NCBI GenBank assembly: GCA_018697095.1
Contig: JABHSG010000001.1
Coordinates: forward strand, 224,491 to 288,490
Reading direction: 5' to 3'
Origin: an archaeon
GTDB lineage: Archaea > Nanobdellota > Nanobdellia > Woesearchaeales > GW2011-AR9
DNA: 64,000 nucleotides
Translations under genes and position numbers: made by a program
Part shown: positions 16,253 to 24,571 of the stretch, piece by piece
Layout of the letters: every line of letters begins with the position of its first letter
Numbering within the stretch: the stretch's first letter is position 1
The notes under the pieces: model-generated
Seen by the model: the letters and a program-made list of their open reading frames with translations, nothing else
Database searches by the model: none
What the model was told of the DNA's origin: nothing

Positions 16253-16654
16253 TTAAAGCACCATTTTTGCTACTTTAGCAACTGCTGGCCATCTGCCAGC
16301 TGCTTCTTTGGAGATTGGCCCCTTAAAGATTGTTCCTTTTGGGTTTCCTTTCATATCTTTCAAAACAATTGCTGCATTATCTTCAAATTTAACTCGAATC
16401 CCACTTGGACGCCTAAATTCTTTTCTCTGACGAACAAGTACTGAGGGAACCACAGTTTTTCGCATATCAAGTTTACCTTTCCTTACTGATGCTAAAAATA
16501 AATCCCCTACTCCTGCCGCAGGGTATCTCCCTTTAACAGTCTTATGACCTTTAACTGAAACCAACTTCAAAAGTTTAGCCCCTGAGTTATCACAAGTGTT
16601 AATTTTTGCTTGTGATGGCAGTGCTCTTGTAACCCTTCCTTTAATTGCTTTCAT
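16253..16654 (-). CDS. rpl14: Ribosomal protein L14 (uL14)
   Basis: A 133-residue large-subunit protein at the inter-subunit face. The family motif is present (INTCDNSGAKLLKLVSVKGHKTVKGRYPAAGVGD), then LVRQRKEFRRPSGIRVKFEDNAAIVL and the GTIFKGPISKEAAGRWPAVAKVA ending. Full length. Its ATG overlaps the S17 stop as ATGA, so the two are probably translationally coupled. Confidence 0.97.
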   Translation of the reverse strand: MKAIKGRVTRALPSQAKINTCDNSGAKLLKLVSVKGHKTVKGRYPAAGVGDLFLASVRKGKLDMRKTVVPSVLVRQRKEFRRPSGIRVKFEDNAAIVLKDMKGNPKGTIFKGPISKEAAGRWPAVAKVAKMVL

Positions 16655-17031
16655 TTTTGTTTAGCCTCAGTTGTATTAACTTCGTCAAGTATTTTTATAA
16701 TAACATGATGTTTTGTTTTACTAATCGGCCTTGTTCTTGCAACAAGTACTTTTTGACCAATTTGTGCATTCATACTACTTGGATTATGAACTCGAATTCT
16801 ACTTTTTCTAAAAGAGTATCTTTCATATTTTGAAACAAACCGTGCTCGTTCCCATTCAATTGTTGCGCTCCCATGTACGTCTTTTTTTACAACTGTTCCA
16901 ACAAGTGTGCTATCTTTAACATTAATTTGTCCGTTAAATGGACAGTTTTTATCGTTGCCACTAACTTTAACTGCTGCTTTTGCTCCAAGTACTTTTTCAG
17001 TATTGGTAACCTTGCTTGTTTTTTTTGCCAT
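16651..17031 (-). CDS. rps17: Ribosomal protein S17 (uS17)
   Basis: A 126-residue small-subunit protein with an OB-fold. An archaeal-type N-terminal extension contains CPFNGQINVKDSTLVGTVVK, then the core TIEWERARFVSKYERYSFRKSRIRVHNPSSMNAQIGQKVLVARTRPISKTKHHVI. The final residues (EVNTTEAKQK) are a short polar tail. It follows rnp1 and overlaps L14. Confidence 0.96.
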   Translation of the reverse strand: MAKKTSKVTNTEKVLGAKAAVKVSGNDKNCPFNGQINVKDSTLVGTVVKKDVHGSATIEWERARFVSKYERYSFRKSRIRVHNPSSMNAQIGQKVLVARTRPISKTKHHVIIKILDEVNTTEAKQK

Positions 17032-17102
17032 TGTTTTTGTTTAATGAATTTTTATTTTGATCTTAATTTTTTATTAGTTTTAATTTTTTCACAAGTGCAC
17101 TT

Positions 17103-17357
17103 TCATGCATTCCCGCGTATTCTCTCGAAAGTTCGCGCAAACAATTCCGTGCAAACGATTTCTTCACTATCAACTTTAATCAAAATCAACGCTGACTTTA
17201 AAAAAGTTTTTCGCTCGCCTTGCAAGTTTTCTAAGACAATTGTCTTCTCACTTTCGAATATTATTTTTCCAACAAAGCCTACATACATTTTGTTTGTAGA
17301 CTTAAGCACTTCAGCTTTTTTTCCAATTAAGTTGGAAGCTTCAAGCCGCCGCGCCAT
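17103..17357 (-). CDS. rnp1: RNase P protein component 1 (Rpp29/Pop4)
   Basis: An 84-residue Sm-like barrel protein that binds the RNase P RNA specificity domain. Matches: LIGKKAEVLKSTNKMYVGFVGKIIFESEKTIVL. The C-terminal Arg-rich helix of longer homologues is reduced to ARTFERIRGNA, making it shorter than most archaeal copies. Location between SUI1 and S17 is diagnostic for the archaeal S10/spc cluster. Its ATG overlaps the SUI1 stop by one base (TAATG). The RNase P RNA gene is at 47.8-48.1 kb. Confidence 0.88.
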   Translation of the reverse strand: MARRLEASNLIGKKAEVLKSTNKMYVGFVGKIIFESEKTIVLENLQGERKTFLKSALILIKVDSEEIVCTELFARTFERIRGNA

Positions 17358-17662
17358 TATTGCACCTCAATTGACTCCTGAGCAAATCCAAAATCAACCA
17401 GTGCAGATTTAATCCGAACTTTATGATCTCCTTGAAGCTCAATTTGTCCGCCTTTTGCACTTCCGCCACAAGCAAACTTTGATTTCAATTTTTTTGCAAT
17501 ATCTTTAATTTTGACTTCTGAACCAAATCCTTTTACGATAGTGTAGCGTTTTCCAAACTTTCGTTTTTCAATAAGTACAGTAATTTTTTGGCTCTCCAAA
17601 TTGATATTATCCCAAACCCCTAATTCTTTTGGAAGTCCAGTAATTGGATCGATTTCAACCAT
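17357..17662 (-). CDS. Translation initiation factor aIF1 (SUI1 family)
   Basis: A 101-residue SUI1-domain protein that scans start codons on the small subunit. The key motifs are ITVLIEKRKFGKRYTIVKGF, a basic loop, and the family's LKSKFACGGSAKGGQIELQGDH. The frame is open further upstream to 17899, but that stretch overlaps L29 and has no SUI1 similarity; ATG at 17662, seven bases after the L29 stop, is the natural start (MVEIDPITGLP). It leads into rnp1. Confidence 0.93.
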   Translation of the reverse strand: MVEIDPITGLPKELGVWDNINLESQKITVLIEKRKFGKRYTIVKGFGSEVKIKDIAKKLKSKFACGGSAKGGQIELQGDHKVRIKSALVDFGFAQESIEVQ

Positions 17663-17669
17663 TCTGTTA

Positions 17670-17957
17670 CTACTTACTTGCCTCTTTTGTAATTGGTTTT
17701 TCAGTTTTTTTTGATACTGGTTTTTTATTTGCTTTTTTAGCACCAGTACTTTTCCGCAAAGAAGCTTTTGCTTCTCCAAGGAGAGTATAAACTCGAGCAA
17801 TACTTTTACGCACTGTTTTAAACTTTGCAACATCTTGTTGCGCAGCCCCAGATGCACGGCTTGCATTAAGTTTGAATTGTTCTTTTCGTAAATCGTCAAG
17901 CTTCTTTAAAAGCTCTTCATTACTAAAACTCCGAAGTTCCTTTACTGCTTTACTCAT
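17670..17957 (-). CDS. rpl29: Ribosomal protein L29 (uL29)
   Basis: A 95-residue large-subunit protein at the exit tunnel. The helical hairpin is recognisable: KELRSFSNEELLKKLDDLRKEQFKLNASRASG and VRKSIARVYTLLGE. About 30 Lys/Ala/Thr-rich residues follow the conserved part. Its ATG overlaps the S3 stop (ATGA). It precedes aIF1, the normal archaeal order. Confidence 0.94.
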   Translation of the reverse strand: MSKAVKELRSFSNEELLKKLDDLRKEQFKLNASRASGAAQQDVAKFKTVRKSIARVYTLLGEAKASLRKSTGAKKANKKPVSKKTEKPITKEASK

Positions 17958-18805
17958 GAGGAATCACCTTCTTTACTTTCTTCTACTTTTTCTGAAACTT
18001 CAGGTGTTACAGCTTCAACTGATTCGCTTGATCTGGCAGGTGATTTTTCTTCAATAGCAACTACTTTTTCTTCAGATTTTGATTCTTCAGATTTCACTTC
18101 AACTACTTTTTCGGCCTTGGCTTTTTTAGTTGTAGTTTTCTTTTTTGTTGCAGGTTTTTTTGTAGCTTCAGGCTTAACTTCTTTTTCTTCTCCTACTTCT
18201 TCTACTATTTCTGGTAAAATCTCAACATGATCTGGTAAAACTAAGTCTCCAGGCATGATTCTAACTTGAATCCCAATAACTCCTGATTTCAAAAGTGCAC
18301 TAGAGTAAGACGTTCTAACACCATTGATTGCAACATCTCCGCACTTTTTCAAATACCCCATGTAAAATCGCCAGTTCTTAGCTCTTGCACCCGGGATTTT
18401 CCCGGAAATTTTAATTTCTACCCCAAGAGCACCAGCAGCCATTACATTGCTAAGCGTCCTGTGCCCAATCCCTTTGAATCGCGCACTACCAAATCTCTCT
18501 AGTGAAGACGCAATTCGTTGCGCCACAATAGCGGCATCAAGATCTTGATTTTCTACTTCCCCAATTTCTACTTGAGGATTTTCTAAACCAAATTTTGATT
18601 TAAGTTGAGAGGTTAAAGTCCTAATGTTAGACCCTTTAGATCCAACTACAATACTTGGACGATTAGCAACTACAATGATTTTTTCCCCAAGAGGAATTTT
18701 CTTAAGTGTAACTTTACTAACTTCAGCAGCCTTCAAAGTTGCAATAATGTGAGATTTAATGTAAAACTCTTTAGTTTTTTGTTTGATAAATTCTCGCTCA
18801 ATCAT
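17954..18805 (-). CDS. rps3: Ribosomal protein S3 (uS3)
   Basis: A 283-residue small-subunit protein at the mRNA entry channel. An N-terminal KH domain (GEKIIVVANRPSIVVGSKGSNIRTL, with the GSKG loop) is followed by the S3 C-terminal domain (GAGALGVEIKISGKIPGARAKNWRF-type region and SGVIGIQVRIMPGDLVLPDHVEI). The last about 85 residues are an Glu/Lys/Val/Ser-rich tail with a repeated EKVVE-like texture, far longer than usual. It overlaps L22 and L29 by ATGA on each side. Confidence 0.96.
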   Translation of the reverse strand: MIEREFIKQKTKEFYIKSHIIATLKAAEVSKVTLKKIPLGEKIIVVANRPSIVVGSKGSNIRTLTSQLKSKFGLENPQVEIGEVENQDLDAAIVAQRIASSLERFGSARFKGIGHRTLSNVMAAGALGVEIKISGKIPGARAKNWRFYMGYLKKCGDVAINGVRTSYSSALLKSGVIGIQVRIMPGDLVLPDHVEILPEIVEEVGEEKEVKPEATKKPATKKKTTTKKAKAEKVVEVKSEESKSEEKVVAIEEKSPARSSESVEAVTPEVSEKVEESKEGDSS

Positions 18806-19401
18806 TGTGAATCACCAGTTTTCTCTTTTTTAACTTCAGTTTTAGTCTCAGCTTTTGTTTCAACATTAGCTTCTTTTTCAACTTTAACTTCAGGTTTTTT
18901 TTCTTCAACTGCAACCTTTGATTCCTCAACTTTTGCCGCTACATTTCTTTTAGTTCTAACAGGTTTTTTCTTAACTTCAGCTTCCTTAACTTCAATACCT
19001 AGATGAGTTCTTTTACTTGAACCTCTAAATCGGCGCCCAGTAAACGGATTACTTGCTTTGTTAGCTAAGATTTTAGTTATCTTAAGCGAACTTGCATTAA
19101 GACCAAGGTCTTCAGCATTTGCTTTAACACTTCTAATTAATTGTAAAAATTGACCTGCTGCTTTTACAGGGTAACGTCCAGCAGCCATTCCAGCCTTGTG
19201 ACCCATATCATTATTAAATCGTTTGAAAGGTACTGCTTTTTTCAAACTAGCAACATTTTCAAGTTCAGTAATTGCCCAAGCTACAGTTTTATAGCGAAGA
19301 TGATTACAAATCTCAATTGAGTGTTTTGTGGAAATTGGCCTATCTTTCATTGAAGCTTTCGCCACATGAGATCCTGATGCGTTTCCTTTTTTTGTTGCCA
19401 T
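18802..19401 (-). CDS. rpl22: Ribosomal protein L22 (uL22)
   Basis: A 199-residue large-subunit protein lining the exit tunnel. The archaeal core includes MKDRPISTKHSIEICNHLRYKTV, VPFKRFNNDMGHKAG, GRYPVKAAGQFLQL and FRGSSKRTHLGIEV. The usual C-terminal strand is truncated into a Lys/Glu/Val-rich tail of about 60 residues whose composition resembles the S3 tail. It follows S19 and overlaps S3 by four bases. Confidence 0.95.
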   Translation of the reverse strand: MATKKGNASGSHVAKASMKDRPISTKHSIEICNHLRYKTVAWAITELENVASLKKAVPFKRFNNDMGHKAGMAAGRYPVKAAGQFLQLIRSVKANAEDLGLNASSLKITKILANKASNPFTGRRFRGSSKRTHLGIEVKEAEVKKKPVRTKRNVAAKVEESKVAVEEKKPEVKVEKEANVETKAETKTEVKKEKTGDSQ

Positions 19402-19437
19402 TTTGTTTATTAGTTTCCTGATTTTAATTTAATTCAC

Positions 19438-19821
19438 TTATCGTGCTGTTGCTGCCTTACTTGAACGAGTGGACCCTACTCCTGCTCCACTGTGACTTAC
19501 ACCCCTACGAGTAAGAGCAAATTCTCCAAGCCTATGACCAAGCATTTCTAAAGTGCATATAACTCGCACAAATTCCTTACCAGTGTATACAGCAATTGTT
19601 TTGCCAAGCATACTTGGTAAAATTACAAATTCACGAACATGAGTTTTAACATTACTTTTACCACTTTCAATTGCACTATTAAGAGCTTGCCAATCTTCGG
19701 TTTTCATAGCTCGAGTGATACTACGACGTTCTCTAGATGGAACTAGCGCTAAAAAAGCAGGAAGATCAAGAGCTTTCGCTTGTTCTTCAGTAAGTCCTTT
19801 CCATTTGAGTTCTTTTGCCAT
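19438..19821 (-). CDS. rps19: Ribosomal protein S19 (uS19)
   Basis: A 127-residue small-subunit head protein. Archaeal markers are an N-terminal helix (FLALVPSRERRSITRAM), then VKTHVREFVILPSMLGKTIAVYTGKEFVRV and MLGHRLGEFALTRRGVSHSGAGVGSTRS. Full length. It follows L2 and precedes L22. Confidence 0.96.
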   Translation of the reverse strand: MAKELKWKGLTEEQAKALDLPAFLALVPSRERRSITRAMKTEDWQALNSAIESGKSNVKTHVREFVILPSMLGKTIAVYTGKEFVRVICTLEMLGHRLGEFALTRRGVSHSGAGVGSTRSSKAATAR

Positions 19822-19858
19822 TTTTTTATTAACCTTATATTGTAATTTTTAATTCTAT

Positions 19859-20575
19859 TTATCGTTTTCTTCCAACTCTTCTAGGAGCAACTTTCCCAAC
19901 CTTTCTTCCAGGTGGTGCACTTCTAGGTGATTGAGTTGGACGTCCTTTAACATGTGAACAACCACTACCAAACGGATGATCCACTGCATTCATTGAAATC
20001 CCACAAACTTTTGGATATAATTTGTTACGTGCTCTCATTCTATGGTATTTATTTCCTGCTTTCAAAAACGGTTTCTCTACCCTACCTGACCCAGCAATAA
20101 CTCCAATTGCTGCTCGGCAATTAAAATGAAATACTTTTTCTTTCTTGGAAGGAAGTTTAACGCGTACGCCCACTGGTGTTTTCGCAACTACTTTCGCAAA
20201 AGCTCCACCTGCACGAACCATTTTCCCTCCATCTCCAGGCCTTGCTTCAATATTATGAACAAGAGTCCCTTCAGGAATATCTTTAAGAGCAAAAATTGAA
20301 CCAGCAGGCAAAGATTCTAAAGTACTAGCGTCAGCACCGATACTTACTTTTGCACCAACTCGTGTACCTTGAACTGCAAAACCAAGACCTTGTTCCCCAC
20401 TATCATATTGGACTACCATAAGTGGCGCACTATGCCCAGCACAATGAATTAAATCTGAAATAAATCCAGTTGAACCAGAAGAAACATGTTTAACTGCCCC
20501 TTTAAAGCGAAAGCTAGGTGAACGGTAAGTATTAGTCCCTCTTCCTCTTCGCTGTTGGATGATTCGTTTTCCCAT
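19859..20575 (-). CDS. rpl2: Ribosomal protein L2 (uL2)
   Basis: A 238-residue large-subunit protein near the peptidyl transferase centre. It begins MGKRIIQQRRGRGTNTYRSP; the peptidyl-transferase-proximal loop contains the conserved histidine in GISMNAVDHPFGSG, followed by GRPTQSPRSAPPGRKVG. OB and SH3-like parts are both present (GDGGKMVRAGGAFAKVV). Full length. Confidence 0.97.
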   Translation of the reverse strand: MGKRIIQQRRGRGTNTYRSPSFRFKGAVKHVSSGSTGFISDLIHCAGHSAPLMVVQYDSGEQGLGFAVQGTRVGAKVSIGADASTLESLPAGSIFALKDIPEGTLVHNIEARPGDGGKMVRAGGAFAKVVAKTPVGVRVKLPSKKEKVFHFNCRAAIGVIAGSGRVEKPFLKAGNKYHRMRARNKLYPKVCGISMNAVDHPFGSGCSHVKGRPTQSPRSAPPGRKVGKVAPRRVGRKR

Positions 20576-20612
20576 TTTTTATCTCATTAATTTTTTCTTA
20601 AATATTATTTTT

Positions 20613-20903
20613 CTAAATGAATCCTAAATCCGCACTAATATCTGCAGCTAAATAATCTGAAGTTAATTTAACATAAGCTTTTTTCTTTCCCTTTGCGATG
20701 TTTTGCGTATTTACATTCGCAACTTTCACGTCAAACATTTTTTCAACTGACGCCTTAATTTCTGCCTTTTTAGCAAATCCGTGCACAACAAAAGTAAGCA
20801 CATTATCAGATTCAATTAACCGAACACATTTTTCTGTAGCAAGTGGAGCAATCAATACTGACTTCGCCCGCTTTTCAATTTCTGTGTTTTTTTCTTCAGC
20901 CAT
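20613..20903 (-). CDS. rpl23: Ribosomal protein L23 (uL23)
   Basis: A 96-residue large-subunit protein at the tunnel exit, where SRP and NAC dock. Matches: LIAPLATEKCVRLIESDNVLTFVV, the helix KAEIKASVEKMFDVKVANVNT and the basic GKKKAYVKL strand. An N-terminal extension of about 13 residues precedes the conserved part. It lies between L4 and L2. Confidence 0.94.
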   Translation of the reverse strand: MAEEKNTEIEKRAKSVLIAPLATEKCVRLIESDNVLTFVVHGFAKKAEIKASVEKMFDVKVANVNTQNIAKGKKKAYVKLTSDYLAADISADLGFI

Positions 20904-20942
20904 TTTTTTACCAATAATTTTTTTGTATGATTTTCATAAATA

Positions 20943-21752
20943 TTACATGTATAATTTCTCACTACCTATTTTCTCAATAGCTGCTTGCGTCCAAAGTGCC
21001 GCTCGCCCAACATGAGTCCCAGGAGCAAGAATGTTCCCAGTAAGTGAATCGCATGAAACTACGTTAACTCCCGCAATATTTCGTGCCGCTTTAGCTAGAG
21101 CACAATCTAAGTTAGACACAACAACAACTGCGCTTTTACGTTTTTTATAACGACGTCCACGCATAGTTCCTTTTCCAGCCCTAACGGTCTTTTTAGCCCC
21201 ACGAACAAGTTCCTCTGCAAAGCCCAAAACATCAAGTGCTGATTTAACTTCCTTAGTTTTTGAAAGTGATTCAAATGAATTGTCAAGTATAAAAGGATAG
21301 TTAGCTGGAATCTTGTGTCCACGTTCTGCTACAAGTTCAGCATCCATTGTCGCAGCCATTGCGCTTCGAATTGCTTTATTTGCTTCTTTTTTATTAATTT
21401 TTTGAACCCATTTTTTTGTAGTCTTTGGTGCATGAGCACGTCTTCCACCACGAGTTTGTGGAGAAAAAGCACCAACCCAATGAAACCTAGTTCCACGACG
21501 AGTATGAATTTTTCGATTAACCCTTGAAATCCCAAAACCATAACATCCACGATATTTACGACGACGCTTACTAAGTTTACTAGAATGACGAAGTCCAGCC
21601 TCAGGGCTTGCACCGTACGGTTGACGACTAGCACTTTGTTCACTTACAACAAGGCGCACAATCAAATCACTTCGAACTTCCTCACTAAACTGTTCTGGAA
21701 GATCTAGTTTTCCTTTGCTTGCATTCATTGCGTCAACGATATTTACTTTCAT
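20943..21752 (-). CDS. rpl4: Ribosomal protein L4 (uL4)
   Basis: A 269-residue archaeal uL4. The tunnel-lining loop is seen in RRKYRGCYGFGISRVNRKIHTRRGTRF and WVGAFSPQTRGGRRAHAPK; the C-terminal half has GKGTMRGRRYKKRKSAVVVVSN. A possible TTG/GTG start four or three codons upstream is less likely, because GGTG lies six bases before ATG 21752 as a ribosome binding site. It lies between L3 and L23. Confidence 0.96.
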   Translation of the reverse strand: MKVNIVDAMNASKGKLDLPEQFSEEVRSDLIVRLVVSEQSASRQPYGASPEAGLRHSSKLSKRRRKYRGCYGFGISRVNRKIHTRRGTRFHWVGAFSPQTRGGRRAHAPKTTKKWVQKINKKEANKAIRSAMAATMDAELVAERGHKIPANYPFILDNSFESLSKTKEVKSALDVLGFAEELVRGAKKTVRAGKGTMRGRRYKKRKSAVVVVSNLDCALAKAARNIAGVNVVSCDSLTGNILAPGTHVGRAALWTQAAIEKIGSEKLYM

Positions 21753-21779
21753 TATTTTCACCAATAATTATAATTCAAA

Positions 21780-22784
21780 CTAATATTCGGATTTCCTCCG
21801 AACTGAAACGTACCGAAGCTCAGGAGCTCCAGCGAATACTCTATTTTTAACTTTTTGTGGTCGAATTGCTGCACTTAAGAGTACTGCAGATTTTCTTGCC
21901 CCAGGAATTGATCCCTTAACTAAAATGTAATTATTTTTTAAAACTCCGTATGCAGAAAACCCACCTTCGCGATTAACAACACTAGGGTCTTCACCAATAG
22001 AGATGATTTGTTGATTGTAAACTGTACGTAAATGACTGCCCATCCCTCCTGGTTGAGCAACGCGATAATCTACTCTTTTAGGAGTCCAACCACCCATTAC
22101 TCCGATGTGACGTCGTTCTTTTTCTGCTTTGTGAGAAACAAGTGCAACGCCGTACCGCTTAACAACTCCTTGGAATCCCTTCCCTTTAGTTACTGCATGT
22201 GAATCAACTACTGCGCCAGCTTCAAAAACATCCTTTGCAGCAATCTCTTTTCCAAGAACTTCAGTAGCATAAGCAATTTGGTCTTCCTTACTTCCACCGA
22301 TTGCAATTTCTAAAACCTGTGGCTTTTTTTGTCCAGCTCCAGTTGCAAATGGCGCAGATAAAACTATTAAACGAGCTTCATCATATTCAGTATAATCAGA
22401 TAATTTTTTTACTTCTTTTTTAGCTAAAACTAAAGATCTAGAAGCATATTTTTTCCATTCTTTGCTAATTTCGCTAGCTAGAACAGTTCCTACTTTTTTA
22501 AGCCCAAGAGTTTTACATCTAGAATATAATGCTACTCCGTAAGCAAGCATGTTAGGGCATTCAACAATTGTAACAGGAATATTAATTTTTTCTCCCTTAG
22601 TCATAGACTTAGATCGATTATCAGTAACTTGAACGTGAGTCATCCCAGCTTTAAATCCAATCAAACCAAGAGCTTTCTTAGCAGCACCATCTGTAGCCCA
22701 ACTTCTAACTTTAACAAAACTATGTTTAGACCTTCGTCTAGGCCAAAACTGCATGCTTCCTCGTCGTGGGTTGTGTGCTTTCAT
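21780..22784 (-). CDS. rpl3: Ribosomal protein L3 (uL3)
   Basis: A 334-residue archaeal uL3, first gene of the cluster. MKAHNPRRGSMQFWPRRRSKH is the family's N-terminus, followed by LGLIGFKAGMTHVQVTDN, AVTKGKGFQGVVKRYGV and the GSIPGARKSAVLL ending, so ATG 22784 is the true start even though the frame is open for 16 more codons. The promoter appears to be at about 23027-23035, giving a leader near 220 nt. S10 and EF-1alpha are not adjacent. Confidence 0.97.
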   Translation of the reverse strand: MKAHNPRRGSMQFWPRRRSKHSFVKVRSWATDGAAKKALGLIGFKAGMTHVQVTDNRSKSMTKGEKINIPVTIVECPNMLAYGVALYSRCKTLGLKKVGTVLASEISKEWKKYASRSLVLAKKEVKKLSDYTEYDEARLIVLSAPFATGAGQKKPQVLEIAIGGSKEDQIAYATEVLGKEIAAKDVFEAGAVVDSHAVTKGKGFQGVVKRYGVALVSHKAEKERRHIGVMGGWTPKRVDYRVAQPGGMGSHLRTVYNQQIISIGEDPSVVNREGGFSAYGVLKNNYILVKGSIPGARKSAVLLSAAIRPQKVKNRVFAGAPELRYVSVRRKSEY

Positions 22785-23036
22785 TTTTTGATTTTCCGTT
22801 AGAGCGCAAAATACAAACCAAACAAAATACAAGGTAAACTGCTTTATTTCTTACAAGTCAAATTTGACTCGTGAGCAATATTAAACAGCCTCTTGCTGGC
22901 ATCGATCCAAGACAATCAGATCTTCTCCTTTGCAGGCTCACCATATTCACGATATTCTTTGATAATCCATAAGGATCAGCTCAGGTATACCATAAACTGT
23001 GCTCTTCCTCAAAATCTCTACAGGTTATTTATAAAG
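22785..23036 (-). promoter_or_regulatory. Promoter and long structured leader of the S10/spc cluster
   Basis: A TTTATAAAT box at 23027-23035 predicts transcription from about 23004, leaving about 220 nt before L3. The leader can fold into several elements: GATCC-TTAT-GGATT, a GTGAGC/GCTCAC long-range stem enclosing CCT-GCAA-AGG, GATCT/GGATC and CAGC-AAGAG-GCTG hairpins, and an 8-bp hairpin ACGAGTCA/TGACTTGT with an AATT loop. No ORF or known RNA family was recognised. An r-protein-binding leader, or a separate ncRNA, are both possible. Confidence 0.4.
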
Positions 23037-23138
23037 CTATCGGTTAGATGATCAAAAACTCAGAAAAAGCACCCATTCGTAACTATTGATTCAGCATTCT
23101 AACAGCTAAAAACCAAAAAACAGGCATTACCTTCACAA

Positions 23139-23393
23139 TTATTCTTTTTCATAAACTTTCTTAGCTGAAGATACAACCTCAGACGCTATTCGTTTATGCC
23201 AATCTCGTGGATCAAATCCACCAAGATCAATTTTTATCCACTTTTCTTTCAAACAATCATTATTAGAACAACTTTGATGAATATATTCGTGATCTCCTTC
23301 AAAACTCCCATTCCACTTGTCTTCTAGTAAAGAAGTAGAGCAATAATCACAAGAAAGTTTTGCTGCAAGTGCTAAAGGATCATCTTCATCCAT
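23139..23393 (-). CDS. Small cysteine-containing protein, unknown function
   Basis: No family was recognised in this 84-residue product. CDYC near residues 15-18 and CSNNDC near 42-47 could form one zinc site of CxxC...CxxxxC type; the rest is acidic with a helical C-terminus (DWHKRIASEVVSSAKKVYEKE). ATG 23393 begins MDEDDPLALAAKL and is 25 bases from a TATA box at 23415-23423, which supports a leaderless start; an earlier in-frame start would overlap that box. Confidence 0.5.
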   Translation of the reverse strand: MDEDDPLALAAKLSCDYCSTSLLEDKWNGSFEGDHEYIHQSCSNNDCLKEKWIKIDLGGFDPRDWHKRIASEVVSSAKKVYEKE

Positions 23394-23414
23394 AAAATGC
23401 AATTTTGCGCCACA

Positions 23415-23423
23415 TTTATATAA
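23415..23423. promoter_or_regulatory. TATA box between divergent genes
   Basis: TTTATATAA is 25 bases from the ATG of the minus-strand cysteine protein (23393). Read on the plus strand the same box would start a transcript near 23445 towards Nop5, with a leader of about 75 nt. Confidence 0.4.
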
Positions 23424-23520
23424 GTTACGACAAAATATGAAACAAAACAAACCGCAAACAAAAAATTTGCTGGTTTAGAAACAAATAATGTTTCTAAAAT
23501 TAACTTTAAATGGTCCGAAA

Positions 23521-24501
23521 ATGAACACTATATTCTCAAACATCACAGCAACAGTTATTCTTAACGAAAGTGGAGAAGTACTTAACCAAACTTCAAATAA
23601 ATCTAACAAGGATTTCGAAAAAGCTAACGTTAACTTAGAAAAAACTGCTAAAAAACATAAAGCTACTTCACTAAACCCTAAAAAAGACAAAACGCAACTA
23701 CAACACAACCTAGAACTTCTAAAAGATAAAGATAATTTCAAAGCTTTTTATGAAATCAATAAAGAAATCACTAAAACTCAAATCAAAAATGCAGTAAATG
23801 AAGACAACATCATTGTTCAAACAATTGCTTGTATTAACGAACTTGATAAAACTACAAATCTTCTAAGTAAACGTCTAAGAGAATGGACTGCTCTCACAAT
23901 CCCTGAACTTGAAAAAAGACTAAGTCATCACGAAAAATTTGCTGGATTAATCAAAGACAAATCCCGTAAAGAACTCCTAAAAGAGTTAGAACTAAATGAA
24001 AATGAAACAATGGGCGCAAAACTCCCTGAACAAGATCTTCGCCAAATGACACTACTTGCAAAACAAATCAAAACACTTTACGAATTACGTGAAGAACAAG
24101 AACATTACCTTGAAAGTTTGATGATAGACTATTGCCCTAACTTTTTAGAAATTGCAGGGCCAACTATCGGCGCAAAACTTTTTGAGCATGCAAAATCCCT
24201 AAGAAAACTAGCGCTTCTTCCGTCCTCTACAATTCAGCTCCTAGGTGCAGAAAAAGCTCTATTTCGCCACCTCAAGTCAGGAACAAAATCTCCAAAATAT
24301 GGAATATTATTCACTCACTATTTAGTACAATCCGCCCACCAAAAAGATCGAGGTATGGTTGCCAGATCTTTAGCCTCATATCTTTCCCGTGCCCTTAAAA
24401 TTGATTTTTTTAAAGGAGAATTCGCGGGTGATAAAATGCGTGAAGAGATAGAAAAGAAATTCAACTACGTCAAAAAAGAAAAACATCAAACTAAAGAATA
24501 A
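23521..24501 (+). CDS. C/D-box RNP core protein Nop5 (NOP56/58 family)
   Basis: A 326-residue scaffold of C/D sRNPs, joining L7Ae-bound guide RNA to the methylase fibrillarin. After an N-terminal domain and a coiled-coil region, the Nop domain is unmistakable: LEIAGPTIGAKLFEHAKSLRKLALLPSSTIQLLGAEKALFRHLKSG and SPKYGILFTHYLVQSAHQKDRGMVARSLASYLSRALKIDFF. Fibrillarin usually adjoins it but is absent from this window. Its N-terminal domain is divergent, and ATG 23488 is an alternative start giving 11 more residues. Confidence 0.92.
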   Translation: MNTIFSNITATVILNESGEVLNQTSNKSNKDFEKANVNLEKTAKKHKATSLNPKKDKTQLQHNLELLKDKDNFKAFYEINKEITKTQIKNAVNEDNIIVQTIACINELDKTTNLLSKRLREWTALTIPELEKRLSHHEKFAGLIKDKSRKELLKELELNENETMGAKLPEQDLRQMTLLAKQIKTLYELREEQEHYLESLMIDYCPNFLEIAGPTIGAKLFEHAKSLRKLALLPSSTIQLLGAEKALFRHLKSGTKSPKYGILFTHYLVQSAHQKDRGMVARSLASYLSRALKIDFFKGEFAGDKMREEIEKKFNYVKKEKHQTKE

Positions 24502-24571
24502 TAACAAAAACCAATTAATTAACTTCAAATCCATTTCTTTTAAAAACTAAAACAACTAGCAACTTACTATT

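Noticed and set aside
16873..17412. Long plus-strand frame across rnp1 and S17
   Set aside because: It lies antisense to two well-conserved genes, and its product (Phe/Cys/Asn-rich) has no family features.
22840..23004. SRP (7S) RNA in the L3 upstream region
   Set aside because: GGTGAG with a GCAA-capped CCT/AGG stem looks a little like helix 8, but the conserved AGCAG side and GGAA-type loop are absent and the length is short.
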